Assembly: GCA_028564925.1 (NCBI GenBank)
Contig: CM053034.1
Location: 158,474,987 to 158,538,986, forward strand
DNA: 64,000 bases
Origin: Lithobates sylvaticus
Taxonomy: Eukaryota; Chordata; Amphibia; Anura; Ranidae
Reading direction: 5' to 3'
The first letter of the stretch is position 1, and every line of letters starts with the position of its first letter. The position numbers and the translations under genes were made by a program. The notes beneath the pieces were generated by a model, which had not been told where the DNA came from, searched no databases, and worked only from the letters and a program-made list of their open reading frames with translations. Of this stretch, positions 33,513 to 43,330 are shown piece after piece.

Positions 33513-34764
33513 TTAAAAGTTTGTTGAAGGGTTAGTGGATCCGATGTAAGCTCTCCCGATGGATTTTTTTATGCATGGTATAAAAGTTTGGGAGAGTCGT
33601 GGATGCAATTTATTAGCTAACAATCTCCCACATTTGTTCTCGTATCTATACATGCCCATGGCCCTCCTTTGTTGGTATAAGCTATGGTAGGTGTCAAAAA
33701 TCTGTAATAAAGATGACCTTGTGTGTGTTATGTCAGCTAATAATTCTGCCGAGGGATGAGTTTTGTGTTGAGTTTCTAGCAAACTGAGTTTTGACAAAGT
33801 TATTTCAATTTTTTTGGACTTCTCTTTCTTTAGGCGCGAACCGTGTTGAATAAACACCCCCCGGAGTACCGCTTTGAGAGCTTCCCATTTTATAGGGAGT
33901 GCAGTTTCATCTTGTTCATGGTCTGTAAAAAAATTGTCGATTGCAGCCAAAATTGCCCTATGGCAAGTTTGGTCTGTCATAAGTTTATCATTCAGGCGCC
34001 AGGACTAGTTTGTCCCCTGCGTCTGGGGGGGGGGGGGGGTTATTGTTAAGAATACTGGAGAATGGTCGGACCAGATAAATGATCCTATTTCCATTTGCGG
34101 GTGCCATTCTAGTACTTGTTAAGAAGTAATCTAACCTGCTATATGTTTTATGAGCTAGGGAGAAATAAGTATAATTACGATCTTTGGGATTTAGGAACCG
34201 CCATAGGTCAAGTAGCCTATGTTCAAAAAGTTTTTTCTTAAGTGCTCTCAAGCGGGAGTGCGAAGTATTTGATCTTTGAGCTGATGTATCTAGTGTAGGA
34301 TCAAGAGCGAGATTAAAACCCCCCCCTACAAGGACAGTACCTTCTGCAAAATCAGCTAGAAGGTTAAGATACCTCGAAATTATTATAGTTTGGGCTTGGT
34401 TTGGAATATAGAGGTTTGCAATTGTGAAAATTTTGTTCCATATTTTGATCTTTAAGAAAAGATATCTACCGCTTGGGTCCGCTTTGTGATTCAAGTAATG
34501 TATCGGCAAATGTTTGTGACAGGCAATGGATACCCCTCTTGCTTTGGAGCCCAACATTGTACTATGGAACCATTGAGAATAATGTTTACGTGAACATACC
34601 GGAATGCTATCTGTGCGGAAATGAGTCTCCTGGAGTAGTATAATGTCTACCTTTGCTTTATGCATACTATAGAGAATTTGACCTCTCTTTGATTTGTTAT
34701 TCAATCCTTTAGCATTAAAGGTACAGAGCTTCAACACAACTGGAGAGGAGAAATTTGCTGCCAT
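33513..34764 (-). pseudogene. L1-B ORF2 endonuclease and linker
   Basis: The likely start is MAANFSSPVVLKLCTF at 34764; an earlier in-frame Met (34866) would add an improbable Leu/Phe/Ser-rich leader. Endonuclease motifs seen are FNAKGLN, LLQETHF (Glu), LVGGGFNLAL (GDFN with Asp changed to Gly, which should kill nicking) and YSRLDYFL. The frame is lost in an expanded G-run near 34022-34040, before the SDH motif. A helical linker follows at 33513-33980. A further frameshift lies near 33565. Confidence 0.88.
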
Positions 34765-35804
34765 GATAGAAAAAGGGCGGACTGAAGATGAGAGGGAGGA
34801 AGAAGGGGGGAGAAGAGGAGAGAGCGGGAGAGAGAGAAAAAAAACAAACAAAAAAAAACCCCACACACAAACAAGTTTTGAGAGGATCCCTCTCGCAGAT
34901 CCCTGAGCTGCTCTGGGAAATGCTCACTAATAATTCTTTGGGGAAACGGGAAGAAAAAAGGAGAGAATTTTTTTTTAATAAACAAAAAAAAAAAACGGTC
35001 CCCTAAGATTTTGGAATTTTATCCAAAAAAGAAAAAACACCAAGCCCTACCAGAGGGCTAGGGTACCTATTAAGGGGAATAACTTGGCGGGCACGAAGGG
35101 TGCCTCTCTGCAGTGAATCCGGACTATCATACATTTATAATTAAGTTGATGATTTATATAATCGGATACATCTTTCTCCGACTCCCCCAACCTTAACCCC
35201 CTCCCTCCCCCTCCCCCCTCTCCCCCACCTTCATCTCGAGCATATCATAGACCGTATTCCTCCTGGTGCACTAATTATGAAATAAAAATACAGAAGAGGT
35301 AAAGAAAAGAGAAAAAGGAGGGAAGAATTAGCGATCATAAATGCACATACAATTAATCTGCACTATAATCACTTCTATATTCAACACTATAAACTGTAGG
35401 CTATTAATCATAAACCTTGATCCTTCTACCATGTATCCATGACTCCAATTGATACCACCCCTCGTATATTCCATGCGATGAAGTCGCAAAAGGAATTGCT
35501 CTGTATATTTTAATTTCCAAAGGTTTGTAATCGCACTGGTATTTCGGATCTGAAGTTGATGGTTCTATTTTAATATTAACTCATATAAGGGGAGGGAGGA
35601 AGATAGAGTGGAGAGAGAGAACAAAGTAGGGGAGAAGGAGTAAGAAAGGAGGACAAGAAAAAATGAAAGGGAGATAGAGAGGGAGAAAAAAGATAGATAG
35701 AGAGAGAGAAAGAAAAAGAAAGAGAAGGGCGGGGCCTCTCCAACAGTACTCTCCGGCCAAGTCATTCTGTTGACAATTATTATTCCTTTGTTTTTATTAG
35801 CCGA
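34765..35804 (-). other. L1-B inter-ORF spacer, about 1 kb
   Basis: No domain is visible between ORF1 and ORF2. A purine/pyrimidine-asymmetric tract lies at about 35583-35735 (GAGA/GAAAG on the plus strand), and an A-rich run near 34970-35030. The long spacer parallels that of L1-A. Confidence 0.6.
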
Positions 35805-36682
35805 TTAGTCTTTGCTATTGTCTGGCTGTTTTGTTGCTTCGCCCCCCCGACGTTCAATCCTTCTAAACGGTGTATATGTCTGGGGCCAGATTATTGGCGG
35901 TAGGTCTGGTAGTCCCATAGCAGATTGTATTATCGGAAAGTCTGATGGGTCACGTAAGTTATACCACCTGTCCTCTTTTTTAATTTGCAATTGAAAAGGG
36001 AAATTCCAACGATAAACAATTTTGCGATCTTGCAACATTTTAAGTAATGGCCTTAACGCCTTCCTCTTCTCCAATGTAAATGGGCATAAATCATGTAATA
36101 ATTGAATGAATTTTCCTTGACTTTAATCTGACCCTTCTCTCTAGATTTTCTCATAATTTCCTCCTTGTCTCTAAAAAAATGAACACGGCAAATGATGTCC
36201 CTCGGTTTTTCTGGATCTGTGTTGCGTGGTCCTAGAGACCGGTGGACTCTGTCTAGCTCTACAGTTGTTTCTTCTGGTCTCGCCAATAATGATGTAAAAA
36301 TGTTATTAACTGTTAGAGTTAGATCTTCTGTCCCAACTGTCTCAGGCAATCCCCTGATCCTAATATTGTTTCGTCTATTCCGATTATCTTGATTCTCCAT
36401 TAGCTGAAACAGTGTATATATTTGTGATTCTTGAGCATCTATACGTTTTTCCTGAAGATGCACCTGGTCTGCTAGCGTATCTACAGAATGTTCCACCTCT
36501 GCTATTTTCAGCCCAGTAGCCTGTAGTTCTGAGTTTACAGTGTGAAGCTCTTTATGAAAACCGTGTTCTAAACGTTGTACAAAAGCCTCCATCTCATTGC
36601 GAGTTGGTAAGGCTCTAAGGAAGTCCCATAAGCCACCCGCCTCCGGTCCTGTTTCTTTGTTCATACTGTCACCTGTTACCAC
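35805..36682 (-). pseudogene. L1-B ORF1, coiled-coil/RRM/C-terminal part
   Basis: Bases 36053-36682 encode a coiled coil (from LEHGFHKELHTVNSELQ to QMENQDNRNR) and the RRM-like core with NNIRIRGLPETV and RPRDIICRVHF-like segments (…NTDPEKPRDIICRVHFF). Another frame (35805-36074) gives the C-terminal domain, RKALRPLLKMLQDRK and VYRWNFPFQLQ. The frame changes near 36060-36110. This is the usual L1 ORF1 RNA chaperone layout. Confidence 0.88.
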
Positions 36683-36693
36683 CCCTATAGTGT

Positions 36694-37713
36694 CTATACA
36701 CCCCCCTCAATGGTGTTAATGGGTGATGGGTGGTATATTACAGAATCTTGCCCCTTCACATTCCCATTTCTATTTATTGTACCTGATACAGACGGCTCTG
36801 TAGTTTCTGTATGTTCTGTATGGTCCATGTCATCTGTGAGTTCGTGGGGTTCAGGGTGTGTAATCCAGTCAGAGGATCCAAAAGAATTCAGTCCGGCAAT
36901 CTGAGCGCCTCTGGGAACCATACCAGCTGACCTTTCCTCCTTGGTGTCAGCATTCTCGATGACCCCTCTCCCCCCTATTTCAATTGCCGTTAGCATCATC
37001 TCTGGCAGCAACGGCAACGCTGACAGCGGAGGTAGTAGAGAAAATTGCTCTAAAGGCTGTAGCAGGGGTGGGGGCAGTAGGGATGGTGGCAATGGTAACG
37101 ATGTTACAGATAGTTCCGACCTTGATGGCGATTCAGTTGTAGTTCCAAATGAAAGTACAGATGTATGTACTGATGCAGTTATGGATGCCGGTGCGATTGT
37201 AAGCACAGGTACGGGTGACAATACAGGTGTAAGTATCGATGCAGATGCTAACAATGAAGAAACAGGAAAAGCAGGAGATGCTGGAGATACTGGAGGTACT
37301 GATAGCACTGATGGATGTACTCTTTTCAATGTTTCTGGTGATACAGTGAGTGGGGGTATAAGAGATTGTGGCTCAGAAATTGCTATAATAGAATTTTCAC
37401 CGCTCACTAATCGCTGTGCTGGACTCGCTGGGCTACCCCTACCATTAACAAGATGTGGAGGGACACAGATAGCATTACCTCTACCTCTAGAGACTCCTGG
37501 ATTCAATTCCGTCACTGTCACGGTCTTGGAAGTGTGAGAACGAGTCCATCCTCCAATTGGAAAAAACTCTGCTATCCCTTGCTGGCCTTTCTCTGCACGG
37601 GCAGAGGGGGCTATGGTCTGGCTGCCGGGAGAAGGACCAAGCGTTGATGGCGTTGCTGGCGCTGAAGGCGCCGATACTATCCACGCTGCTGCTCCTCTTA
37701 TCCTCCGTCCCAT
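36694..37713 (-). CDS. L1-B ORF1 N-terminal extension (339 aa, Pro/Ser/Thr-rich, PIP motif)
   Basis: This open frame begins MGRRIRGAAAWIVSAPSAPA and is rich in Pro, Ser, Leu and Thr, so probably disordered. Residues 44-51 are QQGIAEFF, a canonical PCNA-interacting (PIP) box Q-x-x-I-x-x-F-F. It ends at a stop just ahead of the coiled-coil segment; a C-run (36703-36708) at the junction suggests a one-base slip. The two were probably one protein of about 640 residues, roughly double a typical L1 ORF1. The antisense strand is also open (36941-37537), a composition effect. Confidence 0.7.
   Translation of the reverse strand: MGRRIRGAAAWIVSAPSAPATPSTLGPSPGSQTIAPSARAEKGQQGIAEFFPIGGWTRSHTSKTVTVTELNPGVSRGRGNAICVPPHLVNGRGSPASPAQRLVSGENSIIAISEPQSLIPPLTVSPETLKRVHPSVLSVPPVSPASPAFPVSSLLASASILTPVLSPVPVLTIAPASITASVHTSVLSFGTTTESPSRSELSVTSLPLPPSLLPPPLLQPLEQFSLLPPLSALPLLPEMMLTAIEIGGRGVIENADTKEERSAGMVPRGAQIAGLNSFGSSDWITHPEPHELTDDMDHTEHTETTEPSVSGTINRNGNVKGQDSVIYHPSPINTIEGGV
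37561..37584 (-). other. PIP-box coding site in L1-B ORF1
   Basis: Codons CAG CAA GGG ATA GCA GAG TTT TTT give Q-Q-G-I-A-E-F-F at residues 44-51, an exact match to Q-x-x-[ILM]-x-x-[FY]-[FY]. Basic residues flank it (EKG before; TRSH shortly after), as in known PCNA ligands. Function is inference. Confidence 0.6.
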
Positions 37714-38424
37714 GGAAGATCCTGGGACCAGTGTAAGAAACTACAATCAGATGACATTCAGGTATGGTCAATTATAATCCAACGGGGAGACCGGCGGGAC
37801 CATCGGGACCAACAGGGGAACAACGGGGACCACAGGGAGACCAACGAGAGACCAGCAGGAAGATCCCACAAATTGCACAGGGAGTCACACAGTCACACAG
37901 TCGAATAATCAGGTAGTCCAACCGTTAAGCTCCGTGGGTAATGATTAATAGGGCGGCAGGAAAAGCAGTGAGGCCGGGAGTAAGAATACCGAATATACTG
38001 TATATGCCGAACCAATGATCCAGGTCCAGGTCCAGGTCCAATGATCCAGGTATCCAAGTGTATCCAAGTGCTGATTAAAGATGACTGGCTACACAAATCC
38101 TGCTGCTGCTGCTTTTGGGACAGACGATCTTGCGGTCAGCTTTCCAGGATGAAGATAGAGTTGTGAGTGTGATCAGGTATCGGTGGCCAGCGTCGGTATC
38201 AGGTGGACATCATAGCCTCATCAGAGCCTCATCACGATCCACAGCTGAGTCCGTATCACTGCGGGAGCCTAGAGCCTGACTAACACGCTCTCTCCTTCAT
38301 GATCCACCTGTTCCCCTCTAGAAATTAATGCAATTAATGCAGTCCAGTACTTAGATACTTTGCTCAAGTCCACAACTATCACTTTGCTCAAGTCCACAAC
38401 TATCTTTGCTCAAGTCCACAACTA
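37714..38424 (-). promoter_or_regulatory. L1-B 5' UTR with short tandem repeats
   Basis: The 700-base leader includes CCAGGTCCAGGTCCAGGTCC-like repeats (38021-38040) and, at the extreme 5' end (about 38358-38424), three copies of a roughly 24-base unit starting TTTGCTCAAGTCCACAACTA. The last copy runs into the target duplication. The internal promoter should lie here. Confidence 0.6.
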
Positions 38425-38466
38425 TCAGTTTATTTTAACTCAGTTACTTACATCACTGGTGACAGG

Positions 38467-39273
38467 TACTCTTTTTTTTTTTGAAAAAATTGGGGTCTAT
38501 TAGACCCTAGATCTTTCCTCTGCCCTCAAAGCATCTGACCACACCAAGATTGGTGTGATAAAATGCTTTCCCAATTTCCCAATGGCGTGGTTTATATCCG
38601 GGAGGGGGGACATTCCCTCCCACTGCTTGTAAAAGCAGTCTAGAGGCTAATTACCCGCTAGAATTGCTTTTACATGAAAGCCAATCACTGGCTGAAAAGA
38701 ATGATACCAAGATGATACCTAAACCTGCAGGCATCATTCTGGTATAACCATTCAAAGTCCAGCAACATACTGGACATATATTGTAATCTTTTTTTTTTCA
38801 TGCAGCCTCTTGGCTGAACGAAAAAAAAAGAGATTGATTGGTGGGTATGCCCACCATTAGAATACCTCCCTTCATCCACCCACTTCTAATGATGGGCATA
38901 CATGCACCATGTATATATGCCGATGCATGGGGGCATCCTCCCGCAAAAGTTATGCCGTGTACACACGGTCGGAATTTCGACCGTATGTACGAGGCATTAG
39001 GAGCCAATCGCTCCCCCCCCCTGCTGCCCCCATGCTTCGGCACATATGCCCTTTTTTTTTTAACTGTGGTGGTGAAATCACCTCCTACAGCGTTGGAGTC
39101 GTGGCTTTATGTATTGTGGGAGCAAACGCTGTTGCTGTTAAGATAAATAAATCCGCGCTGCAACTGAATGGCGCACCTGAAAACAAAAAAATGCTTAACA
39201 CTAAAACACAGTAAACAAAGTTACATACCTGAAAAGCAAGCATGATAAAACATAATAAAACATTGCAGAATAG

Positions 39274-39276
<3 letters not shown>
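38467..39276. other. Interior of TTAA element with short MITE
   Basis: AT-rich non-coding DNA follows the hAT. It contains the 44-bp MITE at 38953-38996. Nothing else was recognised. Confidence 0.4.
38953..38996. mobile_element. Minimal 44-bp TWA-flanked MITE
   Basis: TGCCGTGTACACACGGTCGG and the complementary-type right end CGACCGTATGTACGAGGCA meet with almost no interior, and TTA lies on both sides (38950-38952, 38997-38999). The ends are those of the 427-bp MITE at 23180 and the 1558-bp one at 45466, so this is a deletion product that still transposed or, less likely, a collapse after insertion. Confidence 0.85.
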
Positions 39277-39340
<64 letters not shown>

Positions 39341-39341
39341 T
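39277..39341 (+). repeat. (GA)n microsatellite
   Basis: About 65 bases of nearly uninterrupted GA dinucleotides lie inside the TTAA element. Confidence 0.95.
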
Positions 39342-39739
39342 TCACAGGTAAAAAAGCTCCTGACTGTTAGTGACTGAATCAAAACGCTACCACAAAAAAA
39401 ATGTTAGCGATCGCAGGGATCAGGCCTGACTCTGCGAACGCTGCAGTTATGTGTGCTTAGTGTTTTGTAAGTGACAGTGATCGATCGATACTGCACTTGG
39501 GTGGGCTGGGCAGGGCGGAGGGGGAAAACGCAGGTGCTAGCAGGTATCTGGGCGGATCCCGCTAACAATGCATTTTTTTTGGAACCCTAAACTGCTGGGA
39601 CGCTAGTATAGATCTGATCTGATCAGATATTGATCTGTTCAGATACTGTGCCACTAAGGGAGGTGTATGCTTTGCGCGTGGGTGTTTGCGGTACTGGCAC
39701 TAACCTGGGGCGACGCAGACCTTATTTGACCCTAAAACC

Positions 39740-40560
39740 TAATTGATATCACCCGCCGGGCGATCAGGGGGTTAAACCGTTATTGGGTAATAAATGGCGG
39801 TGCCCTGACAGTATAAAAAACAAGCTAACTAACCAGCGTCACCCGTAACAGTAATACGGTGATCACCTGGCGGTTAACCGAAAAAAAAAAACTGGCTACC
39901 TAGCGGCACCAGTGACACTAATGCAGCGATCAGAAAAACAATCGCTTAGTGACACTGGCAAAAGGGGGTGAAAGGGTTAACTAGGGGCAATCAGGGGGTT
40001 AAACCTTTATTAGGTAATATATGGGGGTACCTGACGCTATATAAAAACCTGACGGGGAACCTAAATAACGAAATAACTAACTGGCTAACCAGCGTCACCA
40101 GTGACACTTATACGGTGATCCCTGGTGAAAGGGTTAACTCTAGGGGCAATCAGGGGGTTAAAACCTTTATTTAGGTTGTAATATGGGGGTACCTGACCTA
40201 TAAACCTATTTATGAACTTATATAAACATGGCGGTTAACCTAAAAAAAAAAAAACTGGTTACCTAGCGACACCAGTGACACTAATGCAGCGATCAGAAAA
40301 ACGATTGCTTAGTGACACTGGCAAAAGGGGGTGAAAGGGTTAATTAGGGGCAATCAGGGGGTTAAACCTTTATTGGGGGGGGGGGTAGGGGGCTACCTTA
40401 GACCTAAAGGGGCCTAAAACTAACTGCCCTGACAGTTATTACAGTCACACTGACACTAAATGCAGTGATCAGTAAATAAATGATCACTGCAATTAGTGAC
40501 ACTGTGACTGGGGGGGCAGGGGGTGATCTGGGGGGTGATCAGGGGGTGACAGGGGGGTGG
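39740..40560. repeat. Degenerate tandem units in TTAA element
   Basis: The block GGGCAATCAGGGGGTTAAAC recurs near 39760 (as GGGCGATC), 39987, 40145 and 40348, alternating with ACCAGTGACACTAATGCAGC and GAAAGGGTTAA. The units are 160-210 bases and diverged. Poly-G runs occur at 40375-40383. Confidence 0.75.
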
Positions 40561-40932
40561 AATATGTGCCTATGTGTACTGGTGTCAGTGTAGTGTTGTG
40601 CACTAACCTTTACACGTTCACAGCTCGGCGTCTCCGGTCAGATAGACCGGCGCACCGAGCGTGACATCACTTCCGCCTTCCTGTCTATACAATAGACAGG
40701 AAGGGGAAGCTTTTCATTCGCCAGGAGCGATCGCGAGGGGGTGGCCAGAAACCACTGGCCGTCCCCTCGTCCCGGATCGCTCCTGAAGCGATGCCGACCG
40801 TCCCCGCCGGCGGAGGGGGTTCCGATCGGACACCCCACCCGCCGGAAGAATGTCACGTACAGGTACGTGATTTTGCCTGTACGTGCCATTCTGCCGACGT
40901 ATATCTACATGGGGCGGTCGGCAAGTGGTTAA

Positions 40933-41305
40933 AAAAAAGATTTAAAGAAAATAATAAACAACAAAATTGTAAAAAATAATAGAAAATAATAAAAACAAAA
41001 AACTACTGACACACTGCTCTACTGACACTGCCCACTACCCCCACCCCCAATCATTGTGAAAAACAAAAAATAAAATGTAAAAAATAATTAAAAAAATAAA
41101 AATAAAGAACTACTAACACCACCCTGCACATACTACTCACCGCTGTACACTCCACACTCCTCACATGCACATTATACCCACCTACATTCACTCTGCACTC
41201 CTCTGCTGCACAAACTACCCACCGCCATACACTCCGCACTGTACATTACCTATTTAACATTACTACATTCTGCACTATGTTAGTCATCCCAGACTATAAA
41301 ACCAC
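40933..41305. repeat. AT-rich host repeat, right of TTAA element
   Basis: A-rich sequence with CTACTGACACTGCCCACTACC-like words resembles 27290-27532 and represents the other side of the insertion site. No coding signal. Confidence 0.55.
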
Positions 41306-41311
41306 ACCCCA

Positions 41312-41640
41312 TTTAAAGTGGTTGTAAACCCTTTTGTGTGAGTCTTACCTATAGGTAGTGGAAATATCTCCTAAACGTGCGCCATTCAGGAGATATTTCA
41401 CTTGTAGTCCAGTCCGCCGATGTCGGCATGGGTGCATGCGCTGTGAAGAAACAGATCACCGTGCCGTTTCTTCCCCCGGCGTGTGTCATGACTGACGGCT
41501 CCTGCGCTCATGCGCGGGAGTGGCCTCACGCGGCTCCGGCCAGTCACAGACTGCTTGTATGGGAATGCACGGAACACCTGTGCACCTCTGTGTGGGTAAA
41601 CAGGGCACAGATCAAATCACCTGTGTGAATCAGGCTTTGG
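41312..41640. mobile_element. TTAA-type MITE, left end only
   Basis: TTTAAAGTGGTTGTAAACCC is a left terminus common in frog TTAA MITEs. A small hairpin (GGAGATATTTC... near 41390) and GC-rich interior follow. I could not find a matching right end, so the limit at 41640 is a guess. Confidence 0.45.
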
Positions 41641-41873
41641 GGCTGTGGGGGGGGTGAGCGTTACTGGAGGTGGAGAGGGGATTGGGGCTGCTGGGTAAGA
41701 TCAAAGCTGGGTGGATATGGGCATGAGAAGACGGGTTTATACTGGCTAGCTATTTTTGGCTGTATTTTGTACAGTGGCTTGGGCATCACGTACTGCACAC
41801 TCTACATCTCTTACTCTTGATCCCTGCACTCTCTACATTACCTACCCCTGCATTCTGTGCATCATGTACTTCT

Positions 41874-42203
41874 TTAGTTATCAGAACATAAAATAAAAAA
41901 TAAAGACATTAAGAAATGTATAACAGGATTCACACCATTACAGTTACATAGTATAGCGAATGCATTTTTGATAAATACATTAAGTCAGTATAATAATCTT
42001 GAATAAGCCTTTAAATTCATATCTTTAAATTCAGTTTCTGGCTAGTATTTTTTTTTTTTTTTTCAACATTCAATTTTTTATTTAGTTATCAGAACATAAA
42101 ATAACAAATAAAGACATTAAGTATAAAATGACTCCCACCATAACAGTTACATAGTATAGCGAATGCATTTTTGATAAATACATTAAGTCAGTATAATAAT
42201 CGG
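41874..42203 (-). mobile_element. Retro-inserted LINE 3' fragment, internally duplicated
   Basis: GCATCATGTACTTCT (15 bases) flanks both sides (41859-41873, 42204-42218). Between them lie two copies of the same segment (from TTAGTTATCAGAACATAAAA to AGTCAGTATAATAATC), the second preceded by a T-run of 17. On the minus strand this is a short LINE-type 3' end with A-tail. Confidence 0.75.
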
Positions 42204-42218
42204 GCATCATGTACTTCT

Positions 42219-42616
42219 GATCCCTGCATTCTCTGCATTGTCCTTTACTCTGTGTGTTACTTTAATGTCCCCCCACTTATCCATTTGGTCACATCCACCC
42301 TTTGAGGTAGCACGGGGGGGGGGGGGGGTTCGTGGTTGAGTTCCTGCACCTATTCTCTGAGAAAAAAAGCCCTGATAATAAGTATTTGTATGCTTGTTAT
42401 CACATTGTGTGATTTATTATCGCAGCAGTTAGCTGCTTTTTGTATTGTGGTTTATCACGGGTTGGATTGCACACCAATTTGCATTCCAGTAGCATCACGC
42501 TAGGTTGTTACTACAATCACTCAGATCATTTGAACATTTTCACTTTCATTGGGCTTGTTTTTTGTATTATCTGCACAGTTGTTACACTAGGAACTCACTT
42601 GTTATAAGTCAGGGGT
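42219..42616. other. No recognisable feature
   Basis: A poly-G tract is at 42314-42327. Otherwise this is AT-rich sequence without identified elements. Confidence 0.4.
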
Positions 42617-42620
42617 TTAA

Positions 42621-43330
42621 CCACCTCAATACAGTGCATTTTCAACCCCTTCCTGCCCAAGCCATTTTTCAGCTTTCAGTGCTGTCGCAGTTTGAATGAC
42701 AATTGCGCGGTCATGCAACACTGTACCCAGATGAAATTGTTATCATTTTGTCCCCACAAATAGAGCTTTCTTTTGGTGTTATTTGATCACCTCTGCAGTT
42801 TTTATTGTTTGTGCTATAAACAAAAGAAGAGTGACAAGTTTAAAAAAAAAACAATATTTTTTACTTTTTGCTATACTAAATATCCCAAAAAAATATATAA
42901 AAAACATTTTTTTCCCTCAGTTTAGGCCGATACGTATTCTTCTACATATTTTTGGTAAAAAAATCGCAATAAGCGTATATTGATTGGTTTGCACAAAAGT
43001 TATAGCGCTTACAAAATAGAGGATAGAGTTATAGCATTTTTATTATTATTTTTTTTTAACTAGTAATGTCGGCGATCTGCGATTTTTTATCGTGACTGTG
43101 ATATTGCGGCAAACATATCGGCACTGAAGGGGTTTATATGTTCCCTAGGAGTGATTCTAACTGTAGGGGGAGGGGACTCACAAGGGGAGGAGACCGATCA
43201 GTGTTTCTCTGTACAGAGAACACACCATCGGCTCCTCTCCTCTGACAGGACCGTGGATCTGTGTGTTTACATACTCAGATCCACGGTCCTGCTGTGTTAC
43301 CGGGCAATCGCAGGTGCCCAGCAGACAGAG
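42621..43330. mobile_element. Second copy of the TTAA-type element, left part
   Basis: TTTAACCACCTCAATACAGTG, then ATTGCGCGGTCATGCAA, AATAGAGCTTTCTTTTGGTG and GATTGGTTTGCACAAAAGTT, matching the left part of the element at 27537 block by block. An inverted repeat (GACCGTGGATCTGTG/CAGATCCACGGTC) lies near 43250-43286. The right end is lost at the GA-rich tract. Confidence 0.65.

Larger units (their letters stand above)
30577..38424 (-). mobile_element. L1-B: full-length Tx1/L1-group LINE in the hAT
   Basis: This is a minus-strand LINE of about 7.85 kb with a (TAAA)n-type tail at the left. Its 5' end at the right carries three copies of a short repeat beginning TTTGCTCAAGTCC. It has a very long ORF1 (37713 to 35805, with breaks), a spacer of about 1 kb and ORF2 in five open pieces. 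The 11-base target duplication shows it landed whole. Protein sequence differs clearly from L1-A (FADD rather than YADD in the RT; unrelated ORF1 N-terminus), so it is another family. Confidence 0.92.
29772..38458. mobile_element. hAT non-autonomous element with L1-B inside
   Basis: The left end CAGTGTTGGTCATCTTAC and the right end GTTACTTACATCACTG, with GTAACT/AGTTAC-rich subterminal sequence, match the vertebrate hAT pattern CAGTGTTGG...AGTAAC. The flanks are the perfect 8-base duplication GTGACAGG. Without L1-B the element is about 830 bp and has no transposase. An internal inverted repeat pairs about 29930-30000 with 30143-30210 (GGGGCGGGTCTAGTATTACT and complement). Confidence 0.92.
27537..40928. 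mobile_element. TTAA-bounded ranid-type element carrying nested hAT and L1-B
   Basis: The ends CCACTTC... and ...CAAGTGG are inverted and each bordered by TTAA (27533-27536, 40929-40932), with the same host repeat on both outer sides. Net of nested insertions it is about 4.7 kb. The left part contains AATAGAGCTTTCTTTTGATG and neighbouring blocks also found in the copy at 42621. A 1-kb imperfect palindrome (28000-29050) follows, then a sub-end CTAACCACTTG at 29068 that could mark a nested relative. The right part has short tandem units and ends GGTCGGCAAGTGG. No transposase was recognised. Confidence 0.6.

Noticed and set aside
36941-37537. A 198-aa plus-strand Gly/Asp/Ser-rich open frame
   Set aside because: It is antisense to the L1-B ORF1 extension and shows the composition expected from that strand.
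29764-38466. L1-B and the hAT ends as two unrelated neighbours
   Set aside because: The 8-bp duplication spans the whole 8.7 kb and the L1-B 11-bp duplication lies within hAT sequence, so nesting is the simpler reading.
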